A stretch of 64,000 bases of DNA from Streptomyces verrucosisporus (GTDB taxonomy: Bacteria; Actinomycetota; Actinomycetes; Streptomycetales; Streptomycetaceae): NCBI RefSeq assembly GCF_017114865.1, contig NZ_JADEYH010000023.1, positions 17,431 to 81,430 on the forward strand, written 5' to 3'. Numbering within the stretch: the stretch's first letter is position 1; each line of letters begins with the position of its first letter. The position numbers and the translations under genes are program-made. Of this stretch, positions 43,368 through 52,708 are shown piece after piece. The notes under the pieces are model-generated. The model did not search any database. It saw only the letters and a program-made list of their open reading frames with translations, and was not told the DNA's origin.

Positions 43368-44000
43368 TCAGTCGTTGGGCACCGTCTCGTAGCGCGGGGT
43401 GTTCTCGGCCATCTGCCGCAGCACGTCCTTGCGTTCACGCTTGGAGAGGCGGTCGATGTAGAGACGGCCGTAGAGGTGGTCGGTCTCGTGCTGGAGGCAG
43501 CGCGCGAAGTACCCGGTGCCGCGCACCGTGATCGGCCTGCCCTCGGCGTCCTGCCCGCGCACGACGGCGTAGTCGGGGCGCGCGAGCGATGCGTACGCGC
43601 CCGGCACCGACAGACAGCCCTCATTGGAGTCGTCCAGCACCCGCCGATCGGCGGACAGTTCCTCCAGCACGGGGTTGCAGACGACACCGACGTGCCGCAC
43701 GCCCTCGTCGTCCGGGCAGTCGTAGACGAAGACCTTCAGGTCGACGCCGATCTGGTTGGCGGCCAGGCCGACGCCCTCCGCCGCGCGCTGGCTGGCGAAC
43801 ATGTCGTCGACCAGCTTGGCCAGTTCGCCGTCGAACTCGGTGACGTCCCGGCACTCCCGGTGCAGCACCGGGTTGCCGACGACGGTGATCGGACGGGCGG
43901 TGCCGCGCTCGCGGTGGGTCCGCTCGCGCTCCTCGCAGTCCTCCGTGTCGACGACGAACCCCTCGTCGTCCACCCGCTGCCCGGTCTCCTGCTCCGCCAT
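43368..44000 (-). CDS. def: Peptide deformylase
   Basis: Removes the N-formyl group from new proteins; 210 residues. All three motifs are present: GVGLAANQIG, EGCLSVPG and QHETDHL (Cys and two His bind the metal). An acidic N-terminal extension of about 40 residues is typical of the actinobacterial type. ATG at 43998-44000. The gene stands between the M15 peptidase and a TPR gene, all on the minus strand. Confidence 0.95.
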   Translation of the reverse strand: MAEQETGQRVDDEGFVVDTEDCEERERTHRERGTARPITVVGNPVLHRECRDVTEFDGELAKLVDDMFASQRAAEGVGLAANQIGVDLKVFVYDCPDDEGVRHVGVVCNPVLEELSADRRVLDDSNEGCLSVPGAYASLARPDYAVVRGQDAEGRPITVRGTGYFARCLQHETDHLYGRLYIDRLSKRERKDVLRQMAENTPRYETVPND

Positions 44001-44085
44001 CTTCGCCGTACGCCTTCCTCGGTGCTCCACCACGACCCGTACAGAGTACGGGCAGACTCCCGGCTCCGTGCGCGGCCGTCCGGTG

Positions 44086-45084
44086 TCAGCAGACCTCTTC
44101 CAGGTCCCGCCACTCACGGGTGTCCGGGCTGTCGGCGACCCAGCCGTCCAGCAGCCCCCGTACCAGGGACGCCGGTGCCGCCAGCCCGCACTCGCGCTCG
44201 GGCACCCACAGCTCTCCCGACGTCATGTGCCCCAGCGGCCCCGGGCGCCCGGGGACGCTGTGGTCGTGCGGATCGTGCCGGGGGGCGCCCTCGCCCTCGT
44301 CGCTGGGCATCCGGCTCTCCGAGCAGGAGCGGCACAGCAGCCGCACCGACGAGGACCAGTCCTCGGCCGCGAAGCCCGCGTCCGCCGCCAGCCGCTCCAG
44401 CGCGTCCCGGTCCGTCTCCGTCGCCGCCTCCAGCAGCACCACCCAGGTGGGCACCGGCGAGGGCGCCCAGAGTTCTATCTCGTCGAAGACCGGATAGGCG
44501 TGGCCCGCGGCCGTGGTCCGCTCGCCGTGCGGCACACCGTCGTGCAGCACCACCTCGCCCCAGCGGCGCCCGGACGACGGCAGCGGGATGTTCTGCACCT
44601 CGATGCGGGCCGGGTCCAGCCGCCGCCCCCACACCACTTCGGCCTCGCCCTCCGGCGACAGGCGCACCGCGGCGCTGCCCAGATCCATGCCGGCCGGCGG
44701 GCCGGTACGGGCGTCGTCGCCGGCGGCCGCCGTCTCCGGCACCCGCAGGCCGTACGCCTGCCAGGCGCGCCGGGCCAGGGCCCAGTCCTGCAGCGCGGTG
44801 GCCGCGATGCCCACGTTCCACCAGTCGGGCGCCCCGGCCGACCGGTCCAGGAGCGCGACGGCGCGCAGTCCGGCCGCGCGCGCCTGCTCCCAGTCGTGCC
44901 GGAACTTGTGCAGCAGCGCGAGATTGAACCAGGACTCCGACAGCCACGGCTCCAGATCGGCGGCACGGGTCAGCAGCGTGCCGGCGTCCTCGTAGCGCCC
45001 GTCACCGATGAGCGTGAACGCGCGGTCGGTGGCCATCCGCCAGTCGGCGGAGGGCCGGTGCCTTGCCTTGCCGAAGATCCTCAC
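44086..45084 (-). CDS. Tetratricopeptide-repeat protein of unknown function
   Basis: 332 residues. Helical repeats occupy about 15-130 (AFTLIGDGRYEDAGTLLTRAADLEPWLSESWFNLALLHKF). The C-terminal part is a beta-rich domain with EVQNIPLPSSGRRWGEVVLHDG and a CRSCSES pair of Cys. No membrane segment. Start GTG at 45082-45084. Recognised as conserved in Streptomyces next to the sigR locus, without known role. Confidence 0.8.
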   Translation of the reverse strand: MRIFGKARHRPSADWRMATDRAFTLIGDGRYEDAGTLLTRAADLEPWLSESWFNLALLHKFRHDWEQARAAGLRAVALLDRSAGAPDWWNVGIAATALQDWALARRAWQAYGLRVPETAAAGDDARTGPPAGMDLGSAAVRLSPEGEAEVVWGRRLDPARIEVQNIPLPSSGRRWGEVVLHDGVPHGERTTAAGHAYPVFDEIELWAPSPVPTWVVLLEAATETDRDALERLAADAGFAAEDWSSSVRLLCRSCSESRMPSDEGEGAPRHDPHDHSVPGRPGPLGHMTSGELWVPERECGLAAPASLVRGLLDGWVADSPDTREWRDLEEVC

Positions 45085-45511
45085 GATGTTCCCGCCTGAC
45101 TCCCGCCTGCTGCTCCCGACCGTCCTCGCGGCCGTCTTCTCGCGGTCCCCGCCGCGGTGTCCGTGCCGCGATCTTCTCCCAGCCGCGGTTCCCGGTTCGC
45201 ATCCAACCATGCCCACCCGGGTGCGCGCTCATTACCCGTCGGTCGTCGGGTACCGAACGGTCCGGGCGCGGGGACACGCCCGGCGCGGCGGCGCGGGGGG
45301 ACCTCCGAACGCCCGCGTCACAGCCAGGCGGAAGCCGAGCGGGTTAACACGTTCGGGTGATGTGGTGCGGGTGCGGGCGCGGGTGCGAGGCGACGCGGCG
45401 CACAGCGGGCGCGAGGACGTCCGCGCCGGAACTCACGGCCGGGGCAACGGGCGTACGGGAGGCGGTGCGATGCGATGCGGAGGGCGGGTGCGGGCTGCGC
45501 ACCCGCGGCCC
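45085..45511. other. Intergenic region downstream of rsrA
   Basis: 427 bases with no credible gene; frames are Arg/Gly-rich. It contains the promoter of the TPR gene and the end of the sigR-rsrA transcript. No clear hairpin was seen. Confidence 0.5.
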
Positions 45512-45874
45512 TCAGGTCCGTTCCCCGCCGGCCTCGCCCGGGCTCCCCAGGGGAGCGGTGCGGGACTGTTCCGGCCGGCCCGCCCCGGGCTCCACCACGG
45601 GCTGCTCCGGCACGGCCTGGCCGGCGCGGATCAGCTCGATGCGGCCCATCACCTTCGACCGCAGGCCGCCGGGCACCTCGTCATGACCGCAACACCGCTT
45701 GACCAGCTTCTTCACGGCCTGTTCCAGGCCGTACTTCTCCAGACACGGCGAGCACTCCTCGAAGTGCTCCCTGAACTTCGTCAGATCGCCGTCGGGCATC
45801 TCGCGGTCCAGGTACTCGTACAGGTGGTCCAGGACCTCAGCGCAGTCCGTCTCGTGCGGCTCTCCGCAACTCAT
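45512..45874 (-). CDS. rsrA: Zinc anti-sigma factor RsrA
   Basis: Redox-switched inhibitor of SigR, 120 residues. The zinc ligands are C11, H-x3-C-x2-C in EHFEECSPCLEKYGLEQAVKKLVKRCCG, and the further Cys pair CC. Oxidation forms a disulfide, releases zinc and frees SigR. The C-terminal tail (GQAVPEQPVVEPG...) is longer than in S. coelicolor. ATG at 45872-45874 overlaps the sigR stop (ATGA), keeping the two in balance. Confidence 0.96.
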   Translation of the reverse strand: MSCGEPHETDCAEVLDHLYEYLDREMPDGDLTKFREHFEECSPCLEKYGLEQAVKKLVKRCCGHDEVPGGLRSKVMGRIELIRAGQAVPEQPVVEPGAGRPEQSRTAPLGSPGEAGGERT

Positions 45875-46731
45875 GAGCCCGAGCCTTTCCGGTCGTGCGA
45901 CTCCTCGGGTGCGGCGGCGCCGTTCGCGCCCGCCGGGACCAGCCCGCGCTCGCGGGCGTAGTCCTCCAGCATGCCGCGCAACTGCCTGCGGCCACGGTGC
46001 AGACGGGACATCACCGTGCCGATGGGCGTCCCCATGATGTCCGCGATCTCCTTGTACGCAAACCCCTCGACGTCCGCGAGGTAGACCGCGATCCGGAACT
46101 CCTCGGGGATGGCCTGGAGCGCCTCCTTCACGTCCGAGTCGGGCAGCCGGTCCAGCGCCTGCGACTCGGCCGATCGCAGCCCGGTCGACATGTGCGACTC
46201 GGCGCGCGCGAGCTGCCAGTCCTCGATCTCCTCGGCCGCGCTGCGCTGCGGTTCGCGCTGCTTCTTGCGGTACGAGTTGATGAAGGTGTTGGTGAGGATG
46301 CGGTACAGCCACGCCTTGAGGTTGGTGCCCTCGCGGAACTGGTGGAAGGACGCGTACGCCTTCGCGTACGTCTCCTGCACCAGGTCCTCCGCGTCCGCGG
46401 GGTTGCGCGTCATGCGCAGCGCGGCGGAGTACATCTGGTCCAGGAAGGCGAGGGCGTCCCGTTCGAAGCGGGCGCTCCGTTCGGCGTCCGTCTCCACGGG
46501 TTCCCTGGGCGCGGCGTCGTCGGTCGCGGCGACCGGACCCACCTCCTCCGATGCGGCTTCGAGTCCGTTGCCGGACCCATTCGAACCGGAGAATAGACGA
46601 CGGTCCGTCCCCTCCGCCGCCTGGAAGGGGACGTCCCCGACGGGTCCGGCGAGCCTCAGTGTCGCCCAGTCGACCTGGGCGGCTGTGGCACGGGTACCCA
46701 CAGGGCGGGACGGGCATGCGATCGAACCCAT
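45871..46731 (-). CDS. sigR: ECF sigma factor SigR (long form; short form from 46542)
   Basis: Thiol-oxidative-stress sigma factor. Region 2 is FLDQMYSAALRMTRNPADAEDLVQETYAKAYASFHQFREGTNLKAWLYRILTN; region 4 is LADVEGFAYKEIADIMGTPIGTVMSRLHRGR. The short form begins GTG at 46542 (VGPVAATDD), 223 residues. An in-frame ATG at 46731 adds 63 residues (MGSIACPSRP...), matching the known longer isoform SigR', which is made from the autoregulated promoter and is degraded fast. Given here as the long form. Confidence 0.94.
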   Translation of the reverse strand: MGSIACPSRPVGTRATAAQVDWATLRLAGPVGDVPFQAAEGTDRRLFSGSNGSGNGLEAASEEVGPVAATDDAAPREPVETDAERSARFERDALAFLDQMYSAALRMTRNPADAEDLVQETYAKAYASFHQFREGTNLKAWLYRILTNTFINSYRKKQREPQRSAAEEIEDWQLARAESHMSTGLRSAESQALDRLPDSDVKEALQAIPEEFRIAVYLADVEGFAYKEIADIMGTPIGTVMSRLHRGRRQLRGMLEDYARERGLVPAGANGAAAPEESHDRKGSGS

Positions 46732-46789
46732 GTCGGGTGGACTCCCTCTCCTCGCGCGTGTTCGGTCCGTACGTGTCCTGCAGCAGGAC

Positions 46790-46815
46790 AACACGCGCGG
46801 GCGGGGGATCATTCC
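46790..46815 (-). promoter_or_regulatory. SigR-dependent autoregulatory promoter
   Basis: On the minus strand, GGAAT (46815-46811), exactly 18 bases, then GTT (46792-46790): the exact SigR consensus. It lies upstream of the long sigR start (46731) and inside the last codons of the hydrolase gene, so induction would yield the longer SigR' mRNA. Confidence 0.88.
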
Positions 46816-47495
46816 CGCGCCAGCCACTCGCGCACCGTGCCGGTGATCACCCCGAGCGCCTCCTCCTGGCCGAGTGCCGCCCTCTTCGGCACGGCGAAGC
46901 CGTGGTCGCCCCCGGGCACCTCGACGACCTCCGTGCCCTCGGGGAACTCGCCGGGCCGCCCGAAGGGATCGCGCCCGCCCTGGACGACCAGGGTCGGCAC
47001 CCCCGCGTCCAGCAGCTCTCCGACCCTGGACCGCTCCGGCCTCCCCGGGGGATGCAGGGGGAAGGCGAGCGCGAGCACGGCGCGCGCACCCAGTTCGGCG
47101 GCGGTCCGGCATGCCACGCGCGCCCCGGCGCTGCGCCCCCCGGAGACGACCGGCAGCCCGTCCCTCTCCAGAGCGGGCCACACCGCCCGCCACCCCTCGT
47201 CCAGCCTCCCGGGCGCGGGCGCCAGCTTCCTCCCCGCCACCCGCCAGGGCTGCTCGACCAGGGCGACCGATACGCCGTGCGCGGGCAGCACGTCCGCCAG
47301 GGCCCGCAGGTCCCGCGCCTCGACGCCACCCCCGGCGCCGTGTCCGAGCGCGAGGAGCAGCCGCGGCCGGGCGGCGCGCCGCCAGGTGATCCGGGCCGGA
47401 CCGGCCGGCGTGGCGACCTCCTCGGTGGTGTCCGTGTCCGTGTCCGTGCCTGCGGCGCCTGCGGTGCCGGTACTGCCGGTGTTGTCGGTGCTCAC
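46809..47495 (-). CDS. Alpha/beta-family hydrolase (dienelactone-hydrolase-like)
   Basis: 228 residues. It has LLLALGHGAGGG, the nucleophile elbow VSGGRSAGARVAC (Ser), PTLVVQGGRDPFG (Asp) and GGDHGFAVP (His). No signal peptide. Start GTG at 47493-47495. It is 4 bases downstream of the SRAP gene, so they are one operon. The substrate is unknown. Its 3' end contains the sigR promoter. Confidence 0.88.
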   Translation of the reverse strand: MSTDNTGSTGTAGAAGTDTDTDTTEEVATPAGPARITWRRAARPRLLLALGHGAGGGVEARDLRALADVLPAHGVSVALVEQPWRVAGRKLAPAPGRLDEGWRAVWPALERDGLPVVSGGRSAGARVACRTAAELGARAVLALAFPLHPPGRPERSRVGELLDAGVPTLVVQGGRDPFGRPGEFPEGTEVVEVPGGDHGFAVPKRAALGQEEALGVITGTVREWLARE

Positions 47496-47499
47496 CGGC

Positions 47500-48315
47500 T
47501 CAGAACAGCGTTCCGGCCTCGGGCGCGTCAAGCTCCTCCAGCAGCTCGGGCCCGTTGTTGCGCACGTTGCTGACCTCGCCGCGCACCGGATAGGCCCGCA
47601 TGGCACCGGCCGGCGGCGGGACCAGCAGTCCGCGCACGTCCTCGGCGTCGGTGCGGGCCGGGTCCAGCCAGGCGTCCCAGCGGTCGGGGGTGAGCACCAG
47701 CGGCATCCTGGGGTGGATGTCGGCCAGGGAGCGCGGCCCGTCCCCGTCCGCGCCCGCGAACGGCTCGCTCTGCGCCTCGGTGGTGATCACCGTGCAGGTG
47801 GTCCACCAGGCCCGGGGGTGGTCCTCGGGCAGTGTCCTGTCCCGCCAGAACTCGTAGAGCCCGGCCATCGCCATCACCGAGCCGTCGGCGGGGGTCACGA
47901 AGTACGGCTGCTTGCGCGGCCGCTTCCGCCTGCCCTTCTCCTCCTCCTGCCGCTCGGCCGTCCCGGTGACCCACTCGTAGTACCCGTCGGCGGGCAGCAG
48001 GCAGCGCCGGGCGGTGAAGGGGCGGCGGTAGGAGGGCTTCTCGTGCACCGTCTCGGCCCGTGCGTTGATCATCTTCACGCCCACGTCCGGGGACTTCGCC
48101 CAGGAGGGCACCAACCCCCAGCGCAGCGTCCGGAGCTGGCGCACGGGACGCGGATCACCGCTGTCCTTCAGCGGCCGGTCCAGCACCGCGTACACCTGCT
48201 TGGTCGGGGCCACGTTCCAGTCGGGCGCCAGCTCCTCGGCCGGATCCCGCTTCTCCACTCCGAAGAGCCCGGCCAGTTCACCGGCCGATCGGCTCGCCGC
48301 ATACCGTCCGCACAT
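47500..48315 (-). CDS. SOS-response-associated peptidase (SRAP/HMCES type)
   Basis: 271 residues beginning MCGRYAA, whose Cys2 forms the covalent thiazolidine bond with abasic sites in ssDNA. Other signatures are WNVAPT, MINARAETVHEKPSYRRPF, CLLPADGYYEW and LADIHPRMP (the conserved His). It shields abasic sites in single-stranded DNA from cleavage. The insert QEEEKGRRKRPRKQP near residue 130 is basic. ATG at 48313-48315. Confidence 0.93.
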   Translation of the reverse strand: MCGRYAASRSAGELAGLFGVEKRDPAEELAPDWNVAPTKQVYAVLDRPLKDSGDPRPVRQLRTLRWGLVPSWAKSPDVGVKMINARAETVHEKPSYRRPFTARRCLLPADGYYEWVTGTAERQEEEKGRRKRPRKQPYFVTPADGSVMAMAGLYEFWRDRTLPEDHPRAWWTTCTVITTEAQSEPFAGADGDGPRSLADIHPRMPLVLTPDRWDAWLDPARTDAEDVRGLLVPPPAGAMRAYPVRGEVSNVRNNGPELLEELDAPEAGTLF

Positions 48316-48540
48316 GTACGCCACCCTGCCACGCCCGTGCGGCCGGTGGCACGGTGAACGGCCGCACGGGCTCCGGACAAGGGCCATGGCACACTGCGGA
48401 ACACCGCTTCGCGGCCGGACGAGCACGGCGCGCGGGGCGGCGGAACGGGGCGGAACGGGCCGCGACAGGCCGAGGCGGACGCGACGGGCACGACGGACCG
48501 CGGGGGAAGCCGCAGGAAGAAGAGGAGGGGGCGGCCGGGC

Positions 48541-49260
48541 ATGAGCATGGACACGGACGGCATCGCCGAAGTCTGGGACCGCGTCGTCGGGACGCAGCCC
48601 GACCCGTCGTTCGCGGTCGTGGCGGCCACCGGCCTGGTGGCCCTGGCCGTCGTCGCCGCACGGGGACCGTGGCGCGTGGCGCGGAACGCGGTGACCATCG
48701 CCCACGAGGGCGGGCACGGGATCGTGGCGCTGCTGACCGGGCGGCGGCTGGAGGGCATACGCCTGCACTCGGACACCTCCGGGCTGACCGTCTCCCGGGG
48801 GCGGCCGAACGGGATCGGGATGGTGCTGACGGCCGCCGCCGGATACACCGCGCCGTCGCTGCTCGGCCTGGCGGGGGCGTGGCTGCTGGCCGCCGGGCAC
48901 GTCACCGCGCTGCTGTGGGGGGCCACGGCTCTGCTGCTGGCGATGCTGGTGATGGTGCGCAACGCCTACGGGGTGCTCACCGTCGTCCTCACCGGCGGGG
49001 TGTTCTTCCTGGTGTCGTGGTTCGCCGGGACCGAGGTGCAGGCGGCGTTCGCGTACGGGGTGGTGTGGTTCCTGCTGCTGGGCGGCGTGCGGCCCGTCTT
49101 CGAACTCCAGGGCAAGCGGCGCCGGGGCGAGGCGCCGGACTCCGACGCCGACCAGCTCGCGCGGCTGACGAACGCGCCCGCGCCGCTGTGGCTGCTGCTC
49201 TTCCACGCCGTCGCGCTGTGCTCGCTGACCGGCGGCGGACGGTGGCTGCTGGGGCTTTGA
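48541..49260 (+). CDS. M50-type membrane metalloprotease family protein
   Basis: 239 residues with about six membrane segments. The zinc motif is IAHEGGHGIVALLTG (HExxH). Further segments are GYTAPSLLGLAGAWLLAAG and LLLAMLVMVRNAYG. The second metal-ligand region (NxxD or similar) is not obvious. Likely intramembrane peptidase or inactive relative. ATG 48541. Followed by a strong hairpin. Confidence 0.83.
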   Translation: MSMDTDGIAEVWDRVVGTQPDPSFAVVAATGLVALAVVAARGPWRVARNAVTIAHEGGHGIVALLTGRRLEGIRLHSDTSGLTVSRGRPNGIGMVLTAAAGYTAPSLLGLAGAWLLAAGHVTALLWGATALLLAMLVMVRNAYGVLTVVLTGGVFFLVSWFAGTEVQAAFAYGVVWFLLLGGVRPVFELQGKRRRGEAPDSDADQLARLTNAPAPLWLLLFHAVALCSLTGGGRWLLGL

Positions 49261-49266
49261 CGACCT

Positions 49267-49311
49267 CGCCGCGGGCACTCGCCCCGGGGCCCGGGGCGAG
49301 TGCCCGCGGCG
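49267..49311 (+). terminator. Hairpin after the M50-family gene
   Basis: Perfect 19-bp stem (49267-49285 with 49293-49311) and a 7-nt loop, directly after the stop. Confidence 0.85.
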
Positions 49312-49412
49312 TTCCGCCCGGCCCCGCGGTGCGCGGCGCGGCCGTCCGCGTCCGTGCTCTCCCCGTGTCAGGCCAGGGCTCCCACCCCGCCGGAGCCACT
49401 AAAGTTGGCCCC

Positions 49413-50771
49413 ATGACCGACCACACCGCCCTCTGGCCCGCGCCGCCCGCGTCCGGCGCCGTCGATGCGACCGTCACCGTGCCCGGATCGAAGTCGGTCA
49501 CCAACCGCGGTCTGGTGCTCGCCGCCCTGGCCTCCGAGCCCGGCTGGCTGCGCCGCCCGCTGCGTTCGCGCGACACCCTGCTGATGGCCGAGGGACTGCG
49601 CGCCATGGGGGTGGGCATCGAGGAGACGGTGTCCTCCAACTCCGCACCCGTCGTGGACGGCGCCGCCGGCCCCGGGGCCGGCGGCGAGGCCTGGCGCGTC
49701 ATCCCCGCGGGGCTGCACGGCCCCGCGAGCGTGGACGTCGGCAACGCCGGCACCGTGATGCGCTTCCTGCCGCCGGTGGCCGCCCTGGCCGACGGCCCGG
49801 TCCGCTTCGACGGCGACAAGCGCTCCCACGAGCGCCCCCTCCACGGCGTGATCGACGCGCTGCGCGTGCTGGGCGCCCGTGTCGACGACGGCGGGCGCGG
49901 CGCGCTGCCGATGACCGTGCACGGCGGCGGTTCCCTGACCGGCGGCACGGTGGAGATCGACGCCTCCTCGTCCTCCCAGTTCGTCAGCGCCCTGCTGCTG
50001 TCCGGCGCCCGCTTCAACCAGGGCGTGGAGGTCCGCCACACCGGCGGCCCGCTGCCGTCCATGCCGCACATCCGGATGACGGTGGAGATGCTGCGCGCCG
50101 CGGGCGCCCAGGTGGACACCCCCGAGTCCGGGGGCGAGCCGAACGTCTGGCGGGTCACGGCCGGCGCGCTGCTCGGCCGCGATCTGGTCGTCGAGCCCGA
50201 CCTGTCCAACGCCCAGCCGTTCCTCGCCGCCGCGCTGGTCACCGGCGGCCGGGTGACCGTCCCGGACTGGCCGGCGCACACCACCCAGCCCGGGGACGCG
50301 CTGCGCGAGATCTTCACGGAGATGGGCGGGCGCTGCGAGCTGGACGAGCGCGGCCTGACCCTCACCGGCACCGGCCGGATCCACGGCATCGACGTGGACC
50401 TGAGCGAGGTGGGCGAGCTGACCCCCGGCATCGCGGCGGTCGCGGCGCTGGCCGACTCCGAGTCGCGTCTGCGCGGCGTGGCGCACCTGCGGCTGCACGA
50501 GACCGACCGGCTGGCCGCCCTCACCAAGGAGATCAACGGCCTCGGCGGCGACGTCACCGAGACCGCGGACGGGCTGGTCATCCGCCCGCGCCCGCTGCGC
50601 GGCGGGATCTTCCACACCTACGAGGACCACCGGCTGGCCACGGCGGGCGCGGTGCTCGGCCTGGTCGTCGAGGGTGTGGAGGTGGAGAACGTCGCGACGA
50701 CCGCCAAGACCCTGCCCGACTTCCCCGAGCTGTGGGGCGCCATGCTCGCGGGGGACGGGGACAGAGGGTAA
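49413..50771 (+). CDS. aroA: 3-phosphoshikimate 1-carboxyvinyltransferase (EPSP synthase)
   Basis: Sixth step of the shikimate pathway; 452 residues. PEP/shikimate-binding parts are seen in VPGSKSVTNRGLVLAAL, VGNAGTVMRFLPPVAAL, SSSSQFVSALLLSG, RLHETDRLAALTKEIN and YEDHRLATAGAVLG. ATG 49413 has no ribosome site. TAAAGT (49400-49405) lies 7 bases before it, so the mRNA is probably leaderless. rsgA follows after 15 bases, in the same operon. Confidence 0.96.
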   Translation: MTDHTALWPAPPASGAVDATVTVPGSKSVTNRGLVLAALASEPGWLRRPLRSRDTLLMAEGLRAMGVGIEETVSSNSAPVVDGAAGPGAGGEAWRVIPAGLHGPASVDVGNAGTVMRFLPPVAALADGPVRFDGDKRSHERPLHGVIDALRVLGARVDDGGRGALPMTVHGGGSLTGGTVEIDASSSSQFVSALLLSGARFNQGVEVRHTGGPLPSMPHIRMTVEMLRAAGAQVDTPESGGEPNVWRVTAGALLGRDLVVEPDLSNAQPFLAAALVTGGRVTVPDWPAHTTQPGDALREIFTEMGGRCELDERGLTLTGTGRIHGIDVDLSEVGELTPGIAAVAALADSESRLRGVAHLRLHETDRLAALTKEINGLGGDVTETADGLVIRPRPLRGGIFHTYEDHRLATAGAVLGLVVEGVEVENVATTAKTLPDFPELWGAMLAGDGDRG

Positions 50772-50786
50772 GAGGCGGAACCGGCC

Positions 50787-51821
50787 ATGCGCCGCTACGG
50801 CAAGCACACAGACGAGGACGACATCCGGATCCGCCCGGGCCGCCGGGGCAGCCGCCCTCGCACCAGCATCCGGCCCAAGCACGAGGACGCCGCCTCCGGC
50901 TTCGTCCTGACCGTCGACCGGGGCCGGATCACCTGCCTGGTGGACGGCCGCACGGTCACCGCCATGAAGGCCCGTGAGCTGGGCCGCAAGGGCGTCGTGG
51001 TCGGGGACCGGGTGGCGGTCGTCGGCGATCTGTCGGGGGCCAGGGACACCCTGGCGCGGATCGTGCGGGTCGAGGAGCGCTCCTCGGTGCTGCGGCGCAC
51101 CGCCGACGACAACGACCCCTACGAGCGGGTCGTCGTCGCCAACGCCGACCAGCTCGCCATCGTCACCGCCCTGGCCGACCCCGAGCCCCGCCCCCGGCTG
51201 ATCGACCGCTGCCTGGTGGCCGCCTACGACGCGGGCCTGGAGCCGCTGCTGGTCCTCACCAAGTCGGATCTGGCACCGCCCGACACGCTGCTGGAGGCGT
51301 ACGCCCCGCTGGGGGTCCGGCATGTGGTGACCGACCGCGAGGAGCTGGCCGACGGCGCCGCCGCCGACCGGGTGCGCGAGTTCCTGTGGGGCCGGACCAC
51401 CGCCTTCGTGGGCCACTCCGGGGTCGGCAAGACCACTTTGGTCAACGCGCTCGTCCCGCCCGACCGCAGACGGGCGACGGGCCATGTCAACGCGGTCACC
51501 GGGCGCGGCCGCCACACCACGACCTCGGCCCTGGCGCTGCCGCTGCCCGGTGAGGTCTCCTTCCCGCCGGCGCCGGAGGGCGGCTGGGTGATCGACACCC
51601 CGGGCGTGCGGTCCTTCGGCCTGAACCACGTCGACCCGTCCCGGGTGATCCACGCCTTCCCGGACCTGGAGCCGGGCACGGACGGCTGTCCGCGCGCCTG
51701 CGGCCACGACGAGCCGGACTGCGCGCTGGACTCCTGGGTCGCCGACGGCCACGCGGACCCGGCCCGGCTGTTCTCCCTGCGCCGTCTGCTGGCCACGCGG
51801 GAGCGCCGGGAGGGCGACTGA
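50787..51821 (+). CDS. rsgA: Ribosome small-subunit-dependent GTPase A
   Basis: Circularly permuted GTPase that checks 30S maturation; 344 residues. OB-fold about 35-105. The order of G motifs is permuted: VLTKSDL (G4), GHSGVGKTTLVNALV (P-loop), DTPG (G3). The zinc knuckle CPRACGHDEPDC is at the end. ATG 50787. Co-transcribed with aroA, an order conserved in Streptomyces. Confidence 0.95.
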   Translation: MRRYGKHTDEDDIRIRPGRRGSRPRTSIRPKHEDAASGFVLTVDRGRITCLVDGRTVTAMKARELGRKGVVVGDRVAVVGDLSGARDTLARIVRVEERSSVLRRTADDNDPYERVVVANADQLAIVTALADPEPRPRLIDRCLVAAYDAGLEPLLVLTKSDLAPPDTLLEAYAPLGVRHVVTDREELADGAAADRVREFLWGRTTAFVGHSGVGKTTLVNALVPPDRRRATGHVNAVTGRGRHTTTSALALPLPGEVSFPPAPEGGWVIDTPGVRSFGLNHVDPSRVIHAFPDLEPGTDGCPRACGHDEPDCALDSWVADGHADPARLFSLRRLLATRERREGD

Positions 51822-51854
51822 CCGCGGTACGCCGCCCCGGACCGCCCCCGAGGA

Positions 51855-52547
51855 TCAGGAGAGCAGCGCCCGCAGCACCTGGGTGACGTGGGCGCCCGCG
51901 GCCTCCTCGGTCGCCTCGGGCGGGCCGTCGCAGGGCGCGACGACGTAGGACAGCGCCAGCCGCAGGCCCACCTCGCAGGCGTGGCGCAGCGCGGCGGGTC
52001 CGGTCGTGCCTCCGGCCGCGGCCCCCGCGGACACCAGCGCGGCGGCGGTGCGGTCCCGCAGTCCCGCCGCCGCCCGGTCCGCCTCCGGCCCGGGCGGCGG
52101 CAGCCGGGACTCCCAGCAGCCGGTGAGCGCGGCGCGCACCAGCGGGTCGCGGCAGGCTGCGCGCACCACCGAGACGGCTGCCGCGGCGCAGCCCGCGACG
52201 GGGTCGGCGGCCGGGCCGGAGTCCGGGCGGGCCGCCCGCTGCGCGGCGCGGGCGGTGCTCTCGAAGAGGACCTCCAGCTCACGGGCCACCAGGGCCGCGC
52301 CGAGCCCGTCCTTGGAGCCGAACTCGCTGTAGAGGGTCTGGCGGGAGAAACCGGCGGCCGCGGCGATCTCGACCATGCGGATCCGGGGCCACGGTCTGTC
52401 CGTCAGGGCGGCGCGGGCGGCGCGCAGCAGGGCCTGGCGCGCCGTGGGCGGCGCGGCGGACTCCGGGTCGCGTCCGGCGGGCTCCCCGGCCGGATCTCCA
52501 CCGGAGTCTCCGGTCGGGTCTCCGGCGCAGGGCATCACCGAGGTCAT
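51855..52547 (-). CDS. TetR-family transcriptional regulator
   Basis: 230 residues. The HTH is MVEIAAAAGFSRQTLYSEFGSKDGL (about residues 60-85). A Gly/Pro-rich 35-residue N-terminal tail precedes it. The ATG at 52545-52547 has GGGGAGG upstream. The ligand-binding part is ordinary. Convergent with rsgA, divergent from hisN across 160 bases. Confidence 0.9.
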   Translation of the reverse strand: MTSVMPCAGDPTGDSGGDPAGEPAGRDPESAAPPTARQALLRAARAALTDRPWPRIRMVEIAAAAGFSRQTLYSEFGSKDGLGAALVARELEVLFESTARAAQRAARPDSGPAADPVAGCAAAAVSVVRAACRDPLVRAALTGCWESRLPPPGPEADRAAAGLRDRTAAALVSAGAAAGGTTGPAALRHACEVGLRLALSYVVAPCDGPPEATEEAAGAHVTQVLRALLS

Positions 52548-52708
52548 CAGCGCCTCCCCCGGACACGGCGGGTCGCGCACAGCATCGGCGCGGTGGCGGA
52601 GGGTGTCAAGACGCCTCGCACCGCCTCACCGCCGCGGGTGTACGCCCGCACACCCGGTTGGCCACTCCCCTGTGGCTGGCCGCCCGCGCCGCTGGATACT
52701 GTTCGTCC

